From JAVBKP01 sp031553975 (GTDB taxonomy: Bacteria > Bacillota > Clostridia > Peptostreptococcales > Anaerovoracaceae), in the NCBI GenBank assembly GCA_031553975.1, contig JAVBKP010000099.1:1-15814 (forward strand): a stretch of 15,814 nucleotides of DNA, read 5' to 3'. The notes under the pieces were generated by a model. The model worked only from the letters and a program-made list of their open reading frames with translations. It made no database searches and was not told where the DNA came from. A program made the position numbers and the translations under genes. Positions within the stretch are counted from its first letter, which is position 1. Each line of letters opens with the position of its first letter. Shown piece by piece: positions 1-7,174 of this stretch.

Positions 1-11
1 CATTGGGAAAA

Positions 12-593
12 TTAAGGGGCATCTACCGCTTTAACAAACGCTTCGAAGTCTGCATATCCACATGCTCTTAGGTCAGCCAATAAAGCATCAGCACTGTCCG
101 CGCCGAATAAATCAGCTATCATTTGAGAGTCTACGATATAACCGTATCCTTCAACGTTGTAAGGAACTCCATAGTTGGCTTTTCCGTCAGAATTTAATCT
201 TAGTCCTTGAGGGATAGCATCCGCTAACGCTTTGAATTCAGCATTTGATGCGTTGTTGAAATCAAGAACAAATCCGCCTTCTTCCCAAGTTACAAGCTCT
301 TTTAGACCTTGTACAGAGAATATAGCTGGTGGGTTCTCAGAAGCCATTTCAGCATTTAATGTAGCTGTATGGTCTTGACCAGAACCGATTGAGAAAGCTT
401 TGGTTGGAATACCTGTCTCTGCAGTGAACGCTTCGCACATTGCTTGAAATTGCTCTGCATTTTCACCTTTTGAATTGTAGATGTATAATTCTACAGGTTC
501 TTTGCTAGTTGCAGTGTTTCCGCAACCAACAGCCATTACCACTACCATGATCAGTAGCGTTACAATGGCAATAATTTTTTTTGTTCTTTTCAT
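12..593 (-). CDS. Truncated ABC sugar-binding lipoprotein (probably disrupted)
   Basis: This is the N-terminal half of an extracellular solute-binding protein of the carbohydrate ABC importer type, which captures sugars outside the membrane for a permease. The start at 593 is chosen because a perfect AGGAGG lies four bases upstream. An upstream in-frame start at 647 has no such site and would place extra residues before the signal peptide. Residues 1-24 form a lipoprotein signal: KRTKK, a hydrophobic core, then AVGC with Cys24 as the lipidated residue. The mature part begins with the beta-strand VELYIYNS typical of the family and includes a conserved-looking GYGYIVDS segment. The frame ends in TAA at 12-14 after 193 residues, whereas family members usually have over 400. 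Either a frameshift or nonsense change broke the gene, or the sequence has an error close to the window edge. Permease genes are not visible. The family is fairly certain; the sugar is unknown. Confidence 0.75.
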   Translation of the reverse strand: MKRTKKIIAIVTLLIMVVVMAVGCGNTATSKEPVELYIYNSKGENAEQFQAMCEAFTAETGIPTKAFSIGSGQDHTATLNAEMASENPPAIFSVQGLKELVTWEEGGFVLDFNNASNAEFKALADAIPQGLRLNSDGKANYGVPYNVEGYGYIVDSQMIADLFGADSADALLADLRACGYADFEAFVKAVDAP

Positions 594-597
594 AAAT

Positions 598-603
598 CCT
601 CCT
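598..603 (-). promoter_or_regulatory. Ribosome binding site of the sugar-binding lipoprotein gene
   Basis: A perfect AGGAGG sits four bases before the ATG at 593. It decides the start in favour of the MKRTKK signal peptide over the upstream ATG at 647. Confidence 0.8.
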
Positions 604-698
604 ATGAAAATGAAAAATATTGGATGTATCCACCTAAATTTTACCAAATCTTAAGATAAGAATCAATAAGAATACTTTATTTTATACAAATATATTGT

Positions 699-727
699 TT
701 GCAAAGCTACACTAAAAGTAATATAAT
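699..727 (+). promoter_or_regulatory. Candidate distal promoter (P1) toward the kinase operon
   Basis: TTGCAA at 699-704 and TATAAT at 722-727 are separated by exactly 17 bases, the optimum for the housekeeping sigma factor. Transcription would start near 734. It would run through the hairpins at 783-850 and 883-937 before reaching the kinase start at 978, giving a leader of roughly 240 bases or a separate small RNA. The -10 matches consensus fully and the -35 matches 4 of 6. The region is very AT-rich, so chance matches are possible. Confidence 0.45.
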
Positions 728-782
728 ATATGTGTTCTTTATACGAATATCCATAGATTTGTTGCTAGTTTCATTATTATTG

Positions 783-850
783 ATAGATAATATAAAAATG
801 GTCGTATTATAATTTATGAAATTATAGTATTGCCATTTTCTTATTATGTA
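783..850 (+). repeat. Long AT-rich inverted repeat (hairpin) in the divergent intergenic region
   Basis: Arms 795-815 and 819-839 pair around a three-base loop (816-818). Of 21 positions, 17 are Watson-Crick pairs, 3 are G-T and 1 is a mismatch. Beyond two mismatches, pairing resumes at 787-792 with 842-847 and again at 784-785 with 849-850. The three G-T positions pair only if the plus strand is the RNA; on the minus strand they become A-C mismatches. It could be a structured leader of the kinase operon, an operator or cruciform, or the remnant of a small palindromic insertion. It lacks a GC-rich stem and is not a typical terminator. Confidence 0.6.
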
Positions 851-882
851 GGAAATATTGATTGGCGATATGACGAAATAAC

Positions 883-937
883 AAGAAAAGCTACTCTGCT
901 TGCTCGCAAAGCGCGATGCGTCGCAGACGCTTTTCTT
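883..937. repeat. GC-rich hairpin upstream of the kinase promoter
   Basis: A nine-base perfect inverted repeat, AAGAAAAGC (883-891) and GCTTTTCTT (929-937), encloses nested pairings TCTGC/GCAGA (895-899 with 923-927) and CGCA/TGCG (905-908 with 917-920). Together they form one imperfect 55-base hairpin. The inside is much richer in G and C than the surrounding intergenic DNA. T-rich stretches follow on both strands, so it could end transcription either way. It could equally be a repetitive extragenic palindrome that has inserted here. It ends five bases before the -35 box of the proximal promoter. Confidence 0.55.
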
Positions 938-942
938 ATATA

Positions 943-971
943 TTGCAATCTTCCAACTATAAATATATAAT
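943..971 (+). promoter_or_regulatory. Candidate proximal promoter (P2) of the kinase-regulator-guaB operon
   Basis: TTGCAA at 943-948 and TATAAT at 966-971 have a 17-base spacer. The expected transcription start is about 977-979, at or next to the kinase ATG at 978, so this promoter would make an essentially leaderless mRNA. No Shine-Dalgarno sequence precedes that ATG, which fits. The hexamers and spacer length are the same as those of the candidate at 699-727. Confidence 0.55.
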
Positions 972-977
972 ATACTT

Positions 978-2354
978 ATGAATATTAATTTTAAACAATC
1001 AGGATTTATAAAGATATTGCTTGCCTCTGTGGCTATGACCTTCCCAATATTTATGCTATATATTCTCACTGGAAGTCATGAAAAGCTAACTGTAATCGGG
1101 GTGGCATTATATCCAATCGTTACTTTGACATTGTGTATTGTGGCCATTGTCTTTCAAAAGCGCCTACGCTCTTCGGAAGAAATCACTAAACAAAAAGATT
1201 TGCTATTAAAAACGGTTAACAATTTATACGCCGCGGCTTCCCTTGAGGAGCTAATCAGTATATTACAATCTATTCTATATGATTATTTTAATAGAGAGAA
1301 CATCGTCCATGTTTTGGATTTGAATACCAATATTTTTTTGGATCCATTTGTTTTTCCGGAAGGCGATTCTCCACTATTAAGCAAAGAAGAACGCGGGCTG
1401 GCTTTCGCTGTCTATGCCGATGTTATCCATAGCCCTCGAAAGGGAAACACAGGGTTTTATTGCCCCATATTTTCTAAAAATCAGGTTTATGGTATTATAG
1501 GCATAAAAAATATACCTAGTCTACAAGATGACGAAATTTCATTCCTGCAAGCAATTGCAACCCAAATGGGATTAATATTAGAGTATCAATCTTTGTATAC
1601 AAATCATGCCAATATGATATTAGAATCAGAACGAGAAAAACTACGAAGCAATCTTCTCAGGTCCATATCTCATGATCTTCGTACCCCTCTTGCGGGAATC
1701 CTTGGCTCTGCCTCTGTTCTAGAAGACAGTCGCCATCAGCTAGATGATGCTACCAATCGCAAATTATTATCTGGTATTATAGAAGATTGTCAGTGGCTTA
1801 TGCGCATGGTAGAAAACCTTCTGTCCGTGACAACCATGCAAGATGCTAATGTGGCTTTATCAAAAACAACAGAAGTGGCCGAAGAGATTATTGGAACTGC
1901 AGTAAGTCGTATTAGGAAAAGGTTTCCAAATTATGAAATTACAGTAAGAACCCCAGAAGATATACTTTTGGTTCCTATGAACCCGACTTTAATAGAGCAA
2001 GTTATCATTAATTTAATAGAAAACGCAGTAAAGCATGGTGGCGCTGACACACATATTCATTTAAATTTGAAAGAAGTTGATGCTCATGCCGTTTTTGAAA
2101 TTTATGATAACGGCGTTGGAATTGCTCCAAAAGATTTGCCTCATTTGTTTGATGGCTCTTTAATTCACGCAGAAAAATCTGCCGATTCCACAAGAGGTTT
2201 TGGCTTAGGTTTGTCCTTATGTATGTCAATCGTCGAGGCACATGATGGCTATATGGTAGCCTCTAACAACCTTGACGGTGGCGCAATTTTTAGGTTTATG
2301 TTACCACTAAGAGAGGAGAAAAAGCATGAGCGGCAAAAAAATATTGCTAATTGA
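978..2354 (+). CDS. KdpD-like membrane sensor histidine kinase, short form
   Basis: This membrane histidine kinase phosphorylates the response regulator encoded next to it. Two hydrophobic segments (about residues 9-30 and 38-59) anchor the N-terminus. A GAF-like sensor region follows (about 75-205), then the kinase core: H-box SISHDLRTPL with phospho-acceptor His232, N-box NLIENA with Asn345 and Asn349, G1 box DNGVGI (377-382) and G2 box GFGLGL (407-412). The H-box and its surroundings resemble the C-terminal part of KdpD. Full KdpD is about 900 residues, with an N-terminal KdpD/Usp region and four membrane helices. Those are absent or reduced here, so a role in potassium sensing cannot be assumed, and no kdpFABC genes are in the window. 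The start at 978 has no ribosome binding site and sits at the predicted transcription start. Its 3' end overlaps the regulator gene by 29 bases, implying coupled translation. The signal sensed is unknown. Confidence 0.88.
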   Translation: MNINFKQSGFIKILLASVAMTFPIFMLYILTGSHEKLTVIGVALYPIVTLTLCIVAIVFQKRLRSSEEITKQKDLLLKTVNNLYAAASLEELISILQSILYDYFNRENIVHVLDLNTNIFLDPFVFPEGDSPLLSKEERGLAFAVYADVIHSPRKGNTGFYCPIFSKNQVYGIIGIKNIPSLQDDEISFLQAIATQMGLILEYQSLYTNHANMILESEREKLRSNLLRSISHDLRTPLAGILGSASVLEDSRHQLDDATNRKLLSGIIEDCQWLMRMVENLLSVTTMQDANVALSKTTEVAEEIIGTAVSRIRKRFPNYEITVRTPEDILLVPMNPTLIEQVIINLIENAVKHGGADTHIHLNLKEVDAHAVFEIYDNGVGIAPKDLPHLFDGSLIHAEKSADSTRGFGLGLSLCMSIVEAHDGYMVASNNLDGGAIFRFMLPLREEKKHERQKNIAN

Positions 2355-3027
2355 AGACGATATCGTTATAAGTGATTTCGTCTATGCCCTGCTCACCGCC
2401 AACGAGTTTGATGTAATACATCTTAATGCTGGTAAGGATGTAATGAATACCATGATGGAGTACCCTTTTGATCTTGTCCTGCTTGACTTGGGGCTTCCTG
2501 ATATTGATGGTATTGATTTGTTAAAACAAATGAGACTTTGGTGTCAAATTCCAGTTATTGTCATATCCGCTAGAGGTCAGGAAACTGATAAAGTACAAGC
2601 CCTGTATTTAGGCGCTGACGATTATCTAGTGAAACCATTCGGAGCTGCTGAGCTGGTTGCTAGAATGCGTACAGCCATGAGGCACCACCAAAATTCAAAG
2701 ATACCTGCTGCTGAAATTTCTTCTGTAGTAACTGTGGGTGATCTTGTGATTGATTATGATAAACGTCTTGTAACTTTATCTGGAAAACGGGTTCATTTAA
2801 CACCTATTGAATATAAGATTGTTGTTCTGTTAGCTAAGAATTTAGGTAAAGTTCTCACCTATGATCAAATTAATAAAGAAGTCTGGGGTCCCTATTCTAG
2901 TGAAAACCTCTCTTTGAGAGTAAATATGGCTCATATAAGACGCAAAATCGAGAAAGAACCTGCCGAACCAGTTTATATTATTACAGAAATTGGTGTGGGT
3001 TACCGCATGATGGAAACAAGGAGTTAG
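2326..3027 (+). CDS. KdpE-like (OmpR family) response regulator
   Basis: This is a DNA-binding response regulator, the partner of the overlapping kinase. The receiver domain (about residues 4-118) has the acidic pair Asp11/Asp12, phospho-acceptor Asp54 in LLDLGLPD, Ser81 in the switch position, and Lys103 in LVKPF. A winged-helix OmpR/PhoB output domain follows (about 136-229), with LTPIEYKIVVLL and the recognition-helix region VNMAHIRRKIE, ending in the usual GVGYRM. At 233 residues it is the normal length. AGGAG at 2314-2318 lies seven bases before the ATG, inside the kinase gene. Its stop is three bases before the IMP dehydrogenase start, so all three genes are very likely co-transcribed. 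It resembles KdpE in sequence, but its targets are unknown. Autoregulation from the inverted repeats upstream of the kinase is possible but not shown. Confidence 0.9.
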   Translation: MSGKKILLIEDDIVISDFVYALLTANEFDVIHLNAGKDVMNTMMEYPFDLVLLDLGLPDIDGIDLLKQMRLWCQIPVIVISARGQETDKVQALYLGADDYLVKPFGAAELVARMRTAMRHHQNSKIPAAEISSVVTVGDLVIDYDKRLVTLSGKRVHLTPIEYKIVVLLAKNLGKVLTYDQINKEVWGPYSSENLSLRVNMAHIRRKIEKEPAEPVYIITEIGVGYRMMETRS

Positions 3028-3030
3028 TAT

Positions 3031-4536
3031 ATGGCGTATTATTACAATGAAATTTCTCATACTTTCAATGAGTACCTACTAGTCCCAGGGTATTCATCTG
3101 TAGAGTGTATTCCTCCCAACGTTAGTTTAAGAACACCTGTGACAAAATTCAAAAAAGGTGAAACCCCTGCCCTATCTATGAATATTCCTCTCGTATCCGC
3201 TGTGATGCAGTCTGTGTCTGATGACAAAATGGCAGTGGCCCTGGCCAAAGAAGGTGGTATTTCTTTTATATTCGGATCACAGTCTATCGCTTCTCAAGCG
3301 GAAATGGTTCGTCGTGTCAAAAAGCATAAGGCGGGTTTTGTCACTAGCGACTCTAATCTTAGACCTGATCAGACGTTGCAGGATGTTATAAATCTCAAAG
3401 AAAAATCTAGTCATGCTACTGTGGCTGTTACGGAAGATGGTACGCCCTCTGGGAAACTGGTAGGACTTGTCACAAGCAGAGATTATAGGGTTAGCAGACT
3501 TGATTTGACCACCAAAGTGTCGGAATTCATGACACCTTTTGACAAACTTGTGGTAGCCAGTGAAGGCATTACACTAAAAGAAGCCAATGATATGATTTGG
3601 AATCACAAGCTAAACGCTCTGCCAATTGTAGATAAAAATCAACGTTTATTTGCTTTTGTCTTTAGGAAAGACTATGATGAGCATAAAGAAAATCCAAATG
3701 AACTACTTGATGCTTCTAAAAGATATATCGTAGGTGCCGGCATCAATACAAAAGATTTTGAGGAACGTGTTCCTGCTCTGGTTGAGGCTGGTGTTGATGT
3801 TCTTTGTATAGATTCTTCTGAGGGCTTCTCAGAATGGCAAAAAATTACCATTGATTTTATTAGAAATACATACGGCGATACTGTCAAGGTTGGAGCTGGC
3901 AATGTGGTAGATGAAGATGGCTTTCGATTTCTCGCAGAATCTGGCGCCGATTTTGTCAAAGTAGGCATTGGCGGTGGCGCGATTTGTATCACCAGAGAAA
4001 CCAAAGGTATAGGTCGTGGACAAGCCTCGGCCGTTATAGACGTAGCCAAGGCCCGAGATGACTACTTCGCGGAAACCGGCATCTATGTTCCTATTTGTTC
4101 TGATGGCGGTATTGTCCACGATTACCATGTCACGCTTGCCCTAGCCATGGGTGCAGATTTTTGTATGCTTGGCAGATATTTTTCGAGATTTGATGAAAGC
4201 CCTACCAACAAAGTCATGATTGGTGGCAACTACATGAAAGAATACTGGGGCGAAGGTAGCGCAAGAGCCCGCAACTGGCAACGTTATGATCTGGGCGGAG
4301 ATGCCAAACTATCTTTTGAGGAAGGCGTGGATTCCTACGTACCCTATGCAGGTTCTCTCAGAGACAACGTAGGACTAACACTTGCTAAAGTTCGCTCTAC
4401 CATGTGCAACTGCGGATCACTTACTATACCTGACTTCCAAAAGAACGCCAAATTGACCCTAGTTTCCTCTGTAGGCATCGCAGAAGGCGGTGCCCACGAC
4501 GTAGTATTAAAAGACCAATATAATACGCAGAAATAG
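3031..4536 (+). CDS. guaB: IMP dehydrogenase (Tritrichomonas foetus-like type)
   Basis: This enzyme oxidises IMP to XMP with NAD+, the committed step of guanine nucleotide synthesis in the cytosol. The 501-residue chain has a catalytic TIM barrel interrupted by a CBS-pair region (about 101-220). Visible active-site elements are Asp261 in [12 protein letters not shown], the catalytic loop [11 protein letters not shown] with Cys319, the DGG motif at 358-360, and the mobile flap [10 protein letters not shown] with Arg418-Tyr419. The usual bacterial loop is GIGPGSICTTR. The GGG-AICITR form, the YYNE N-terminus and the C-terminal [11 protein letters not shown] match my memory of the T. foetus enzyme, in which the same residue numbers carry the same functions. 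The start is set by AAGGAG at 3018-3023, seven bases upstream and inside the end of the regulator gene. A hairpin terminator follows. Purine synthesis coupled to a two-component system is unusual. A GMP reductase is less likely, given the CBS region and the flap. Confidence 0.95.
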   Translation: MAYYYNEISHTFNEYLLVPGYSSVECIPPNVSLRTPVTKFKKGETPALSMNIPLVSAVMQSVSDDKMAVALAKEGGISFIFGSQSIASQAEMVRRVKKHKAGFVTSDSNLRPDQTLQDVINLKEKSSHATVAVTEDGTPSGKLVGLVTSRDYRVSRLDLTTKVSEFMTPFDKLVVASEGITLKEANDMIWNHKLNALPIVDKNQRLFAFVFRKDYDEHKENPNELLDASKRYIVGAGINTKDFEERVPALVEAGVDVLCIDSSEGFSEWQKITIDFIRNTYGDTVKVGAGNVVDEDGFRFLAESGADFVKVGIGGGAICITRETKGIGRGQASAVIDVAKARDDYFAETGIYVPICSDGGIVHDYHVTLALAMGADFCMLGRYFSRFDESPTNKVMIGGNYMKEYWGEGSARARNWQRYDLGGDAKLSFEEGVDSYVPYAGSLRDNVGLTLAKVRSTMCNCGSLTIPDFQKNAKLTLVSSVGIAEGGAHDVVLKDQYNTQK

Positions 4537-4556
4537 CAGATTTGACCTATACATGT

Positions 4557-4582
4557 AAAAATGCCGCAAATGCGGCATTTTG
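4557..4582. terminator. Bidirectional rho-independent terminator between guaB and pnp
   Basis: The stem ATGCCGC/GCGGCAT (4561-4567 with 4572-4578) has a four-base loop and is extended by A-T pairs from the flanking A-run and T-run. A run of A before the stem and of T after it gives U-rich tails in both directions, which suits two converging genes. Confidence 0.8.
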
Positions 4583-4594
4583 TGTTCTAAAAGC

Positions 4595-4623
4595 AAAAAT
4601 TGCCCCTTGCGAGACAATTTTTT
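4595..4623 (-). terminator. Second hairpin downstream of pnp
   Basis: AAAAATTG (4595-4602) pairs with CAATTTTT (4615-4622) around a 12-base loop. Read on the minus strand it lies 17 bases after the pnp stop and ends in a T-run, so it is probably a weaker first terminator for pnp. The stem is AT-rich, so it may instead protect the 3' end or do little. Confidence 0.45.
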
Positions 4624-4639
4624 ACTTTATTGTTAATAT

Positions 4640-6721
4640 TTACAACAATTCTTTTCTTGAAAGATTTACTCTTCCTTGTTTGTCGATCTCTGATACTTTA
4701 ACAGTAACAATGTCTCCCACGTTCATCACGTCTTCTACTTTTGCTACTCTTTCTTTGGCCATCTTGGAGATGTGTAGTAGTCCTTCTTTGCCTGGTAACA
4801 CTTCGATGAATGCACCAAAGTCCATAAGACGAGTTACCTTACCTTCGTAAGTCTCCCCTACTTCTACCTCTTTGATGATCAGCTCAATAGCCTTAACACC
4901 AGCAGCTGCTGTTTCAAGGTTAGGCGCTGATACAAATGTTGTACCATCTTCTTGAATATCGATTTTAACACCGGTCTCCTCGATAATCTTGTTGATGGTC
5001 TTTCCGCCTGGTCCGATTACGATTCTAATCTTGTCTGGGTGGATTTTCATTGTGATGATTCTTGGCGCATTTGCGTTCAACTCTGGTCTTGGTGCGTCTA
5101 GTTCTTCCATCATTTTGTCCATGATGTGCATACGACCTACGTGGGCTTGCTCTAATGCTGCCTTTAATATTTCTCTGCTAAGTCCATCAATCTTAATATC
5201 CATCTGGATAGCTGTAATACCTTTTTTAGTACCTGCTACTTTGAAGTCCATGTCTCCAAGGAAATCTTCCATGCCTTGAATATCGCTTAGAATGGCTATT
5301 TTGTCATCTGTTTTGATTAGTCCCATGGCAATACCAGATACAGGTGCCTTAATAGGTACTCCTGCGTCCATTAGGGCTAGTGTGCTTCCACAAGTAGATC
5401 CCATAGATGTACTTCCGTTAGAAGACAATACCTCAGATACAACTCTAATGGCATATGGGAATTCGTCAATGCTAGGAAGTACTGGAATCAATGCTCTTTC
5501 AGCTAGTGCTCCATGTCCGATCTCTCGTCTACCTGCACTTCTTGTGGTCCTAGCTTCTCCTACGCTGTATGGTGGGAAGTTGTAGTGGTGCATGTAACGC
5601 TTTTCTACTTCTTCTGTAATACCGTCAATTGTCTGAGCTTCACCGATTGGTGCAAGTGTTGCTACTGATAGCACTTGTGTTTGTCCTCTTGTGAACATAC
5701 CTGTTCCGTGTGTTCTTGGAAGAACGCTAGAGTCACACCATATAGGTCTAATCTCGTTTGGTTTTCTATTGTCAGGTCTTACGCCTTCTAGGATCATACC
5801 TCTTACTTGCTCTTTTGTGATGCTATAAAGAACTGCTGCAATGTCTTTCCCATTGTCTGGGTAGATTTCTGCAAAATGTTCTTTTGTTGCCACTTCAACT
5901 TTTTCCATATTGTCAAGACGCTCTTGTTTTTCTACTGTCTTGATGGCTACTTTCATTTTATCTGTTGCAAATGCTCTCACTGCTGTATCAATACTCTCGT
6001 CAACTTTGTATAAGGTCACTTCACGCTTGGTTTTTCCAACTTCTGCCTGAATTTGCTCAATGAAGACAACGATTTTTTTAATCTCTTCGTGGGCGAACAT
6101 GATGCCATCTAGCACTACTTCTTCTGACACTTCGTTAGCGCCAGCTTCTACCATCATGATAGCATCTTTTGTACCAGATACAACTAAGTGTAGTTCGCTT
6201 TTTTCTCTTTGGGCTAGGGTAGGATTGATAATATATTCTCCATCAATTCTTCCTACCAATACAGACCCTGTAGGTCCATCAAATGGAATATCTGAAATAG
6301 AAAGTGCTGCCGATGATCCAATCATAGCCACGATCTCAGATGAGCAATCTAGGTCCATGCTCATAACAGTAGCTACTACTACTACGTCATTGTAAAACCC
6401 TTTTGGAAAAAGTGGTCTAATTGGTCTGTCTATAAGACGGGAGTTAAGAATGGCTCTCTCAGAAGGTCTTCCTTCTCTTTTTATAAATCCACCAGGGATT
6501 TTGCCGGCTGCATATTGTCTTTCTTCATAGTCTACACTCAGTGGGAAAAAGTCGATGTCCGCTCTTGGGTTAGCTGATGCTGTTGCATTTACTAACACTA
6601 CCGTTTCGCCGTACTTCATCATCACTGCGCCGCCTGATTGTTCACAAACTTTGCCAATCTCAAATGTCAGGTCTCTTCCACCTACTTGCATTGTAAATGT
6701 TTTGTAATCCGTATATTTCAT
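4640..6721 (-). CDS. pnp: Polyribonucleotide nucleotidyltransferase (PNPase)
   Basis: PNPase degrades RNA from the 3' end by phosphorolysis, and can also add tails, as a trimer in the cytosol. The 693-residue protein has the full layout: first RNase PH-like core (about 10-145), helical linker, second core (about 320-540), KH domain (about 550-615) with IGPGGK (569-574), and S1 domain (about 620-691). The catalytic pair Asp486 and Asp492 is present in [13 protein letters not shown], at the same numbers as in the E. coli enzyme. The ATG at 6721 is preceded by AAGGAG five to six bases upstream. A GTG at 6769 would add 16 residues and has no ribosome binding site, as it lies beside the terminator stem. 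pnp follows rpsO as in most bacteria, with a terminator hairpin between them. No separate promoter for pnp was evident, so it probably depends on read-through. Confidence 0.97.
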   Translation of the reverse strand: MKYTDYKTFTMQVGGRDLTFEIGKVCEQSGGAVMMKYGETVVLVNATASANPRADIDFFPLSVDYEERQYAAGKIPGGFIKREGRPSERAILNSRLIDRPIRPLFPKGFYNDVVVVATVMSMDLDCSSEIVAMIGSSAALSISDIPFDGPTGSVLVGRIDGEYIINPTLAQREKSELHLVVSGTKDAIMMVEAGANEVSEEVVLDGIMFAHEEIKKIVVFIEQIQAEVGKTKREVTLYKVDESIDTAVRAFATDKMKVAIKTVEKQERLDNMEKVEVATKEHFAEIYPDNGKDIAAVLYSITKEQVRGMILEGVRPDNRKPNEIRPIWCDSSVLPRTHGTGMFTRGQTQVLSVATLAPIGEAQTIDGITEEVEKRYMHHYNFPPYSVGEARTTRSAGRREIGHGALAERALIPVLPSIDEFPYAIRVVSEVLSSNGSTSMGSTCGSTLALMDAGVPIKAPVSGIAMGLIKTDDKIAILSDIQGMEDFLGDMDFKVAGTKKGITAIQMDIKIDGLSREILKAALEQAHVGRMHIMDKMMEELDAPRPELNANAPRIITMKIHPDKIRIVIGPGGKTINKIIEETGVKIDIQEDGTTFVSAPNLETAAAGVKAIELIIKEVEVGETYEGKVTRLMDFGAFIEVLPGKEGLLHISKMAKERVAKVEDVMNVGDIVTVKVSEIDKQGRVNLSRKELL

Positions 6722-6771
6722 TTTTTCTCCTTCTGTTACTCTGGCTTCTAATACCCCAGATGTAACCACAT

Positions 6772-6798
6772 AAAAAGTGGGGATATGCTCCCCACTTT
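6772..6798 (-). terminator. Terminator or attenuator hairpin between rpsO and pnp
   Basis: On the minus strand, AAAGTGGGGA (6798-6789) pairs perfectly with TCCCCACTTT (6783-6774) around a five-base loop, followed by a T-run ending at 6772. It lies 21 bases after the rpsO stop and 51 bases before the pnp start. It should end much of the rpsO transcription, leaving pnp to partial read-through. A role as an RNA-processing or stability hairpin, as known for rpsO-pnp in E. coli, is also possible. Confidence 0.85.
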
Positions 6799-6818
6799 GA
6801 TGTCAAATTAATACTGCT

Positions 6819-7085
6819 TTATTTTCTTAGTCCTAAACGCTCGATAAGAGTTCTGTATCTCTCGATGTCTTTATTCTTGATGTAGTTCAATAGGTTTCTT
6901 CTTTGTCCTACCATCATTAGAAGTCCTCTTCTAGAGTGGTGGTCTTTTTTGTGTGTTTGTAAGTGCCCATTAAGGTCATTGATCCTGAAAGTTAGAAGAG
7001 CGATTTGAACCTCTGGAGAACCAGTGTCTTTCTCATCCTTGCCATACTCTTTGATAATGCCTGCTTTGATTTCTTGATTAATCAT
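6819..7085 (-). CDS. rpsO: 30S ribosomal protein S15
   Basis: S15 is a primary binder of 16S rRNA in the central domain of the small subunit, and it forms a bridge to the large subunit. The 88-residue sequence has the standard length and the family signatures [34 protein letters not shown] and [18 protein letters not shown] at 7092-7096, six bases before the ATG, is the ribosome binding site. It is complementary to a stretch about 35 bases further upstream, suggesting translational self-control. The gene lies between ribF and pnp, the usual order. A candidate promoter is upstream and a terminator hairpin follows. Confidence 0.97.
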   Translation of the reverse strand: MINQEIKAGIIKEYGKDEKDTGSPEVQIALLTFRINDLNGHLQTHKKDHHSRRGLLMMVGQRRNLLNYIKNKDIERYRTLIERLGLRK

Positions 7086-7088
7086 TTT

Positions 7089-7138
7089 AAATCTCCTTTT
7101 CGTAATACGCCTTTTACCATGTTAAGCGTTGGAGATCT
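7089..7138 (-). promoter_or_regulatory. Candidate S15 autoregulatory leader of rpsO (Shine-Dalgarno sequestering hairpin)
   Basis: In the RNA, AGAUCUCC (7138-7131) can pair with GGAGAUUU (7096-7089), eight pairs with one G-U, burying the rpsO ribosome binding site. Nested inside, ACGCUU (7129-7124) pairs with AGGCGU (7112-7107), closing an 11-base loop. This inner helix places a G-U pair next to a G-C pair, the kind of motif S15 is known to recognise in 16S rRNA. S15 represses its own mRNA in several bacteria through leaders of differing structure. That this leader does so is inference from the pairing. Confidence 0.5.
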
Positions 7139-7174
7139 CGCAAAACAGAGTATAAGGTATTTTGATAACAATTA

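Noticed and set aside
594..760. A minus-strand promoter for the sugar-binding lipoprotein
   Set aside because: Only fragments such as TATAAA or TAAAAT with poorly spaced -35 matches were found; nothing met a reasonable standard, although a promoter must exist.
707..1069. A 120-codon open frame on the minus strand between the lipoprotein and the kinase
   Set aside because: It spans the inverted repeats and both promoters and overlaps the kinase start. It encodes an Ile/Asn/Tyr-rich peptide typical of translated AT-rich DNA and has no family resemblance.
978..3027. Calling the two-component genes kdpD and kdpE outright
   Set aside because: The kinase lacks the N-terminal KdpD/Usp region and no kdpFABC genes are present, so only a KdpD-like and KdpE-like label is supported.
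4542..6395. Several plus-strand open frames of 68-111 codons opposite pnp
   Set aside because: They are shadows of the conserved pnp gene with no ribosome binding sites or recognisable products.
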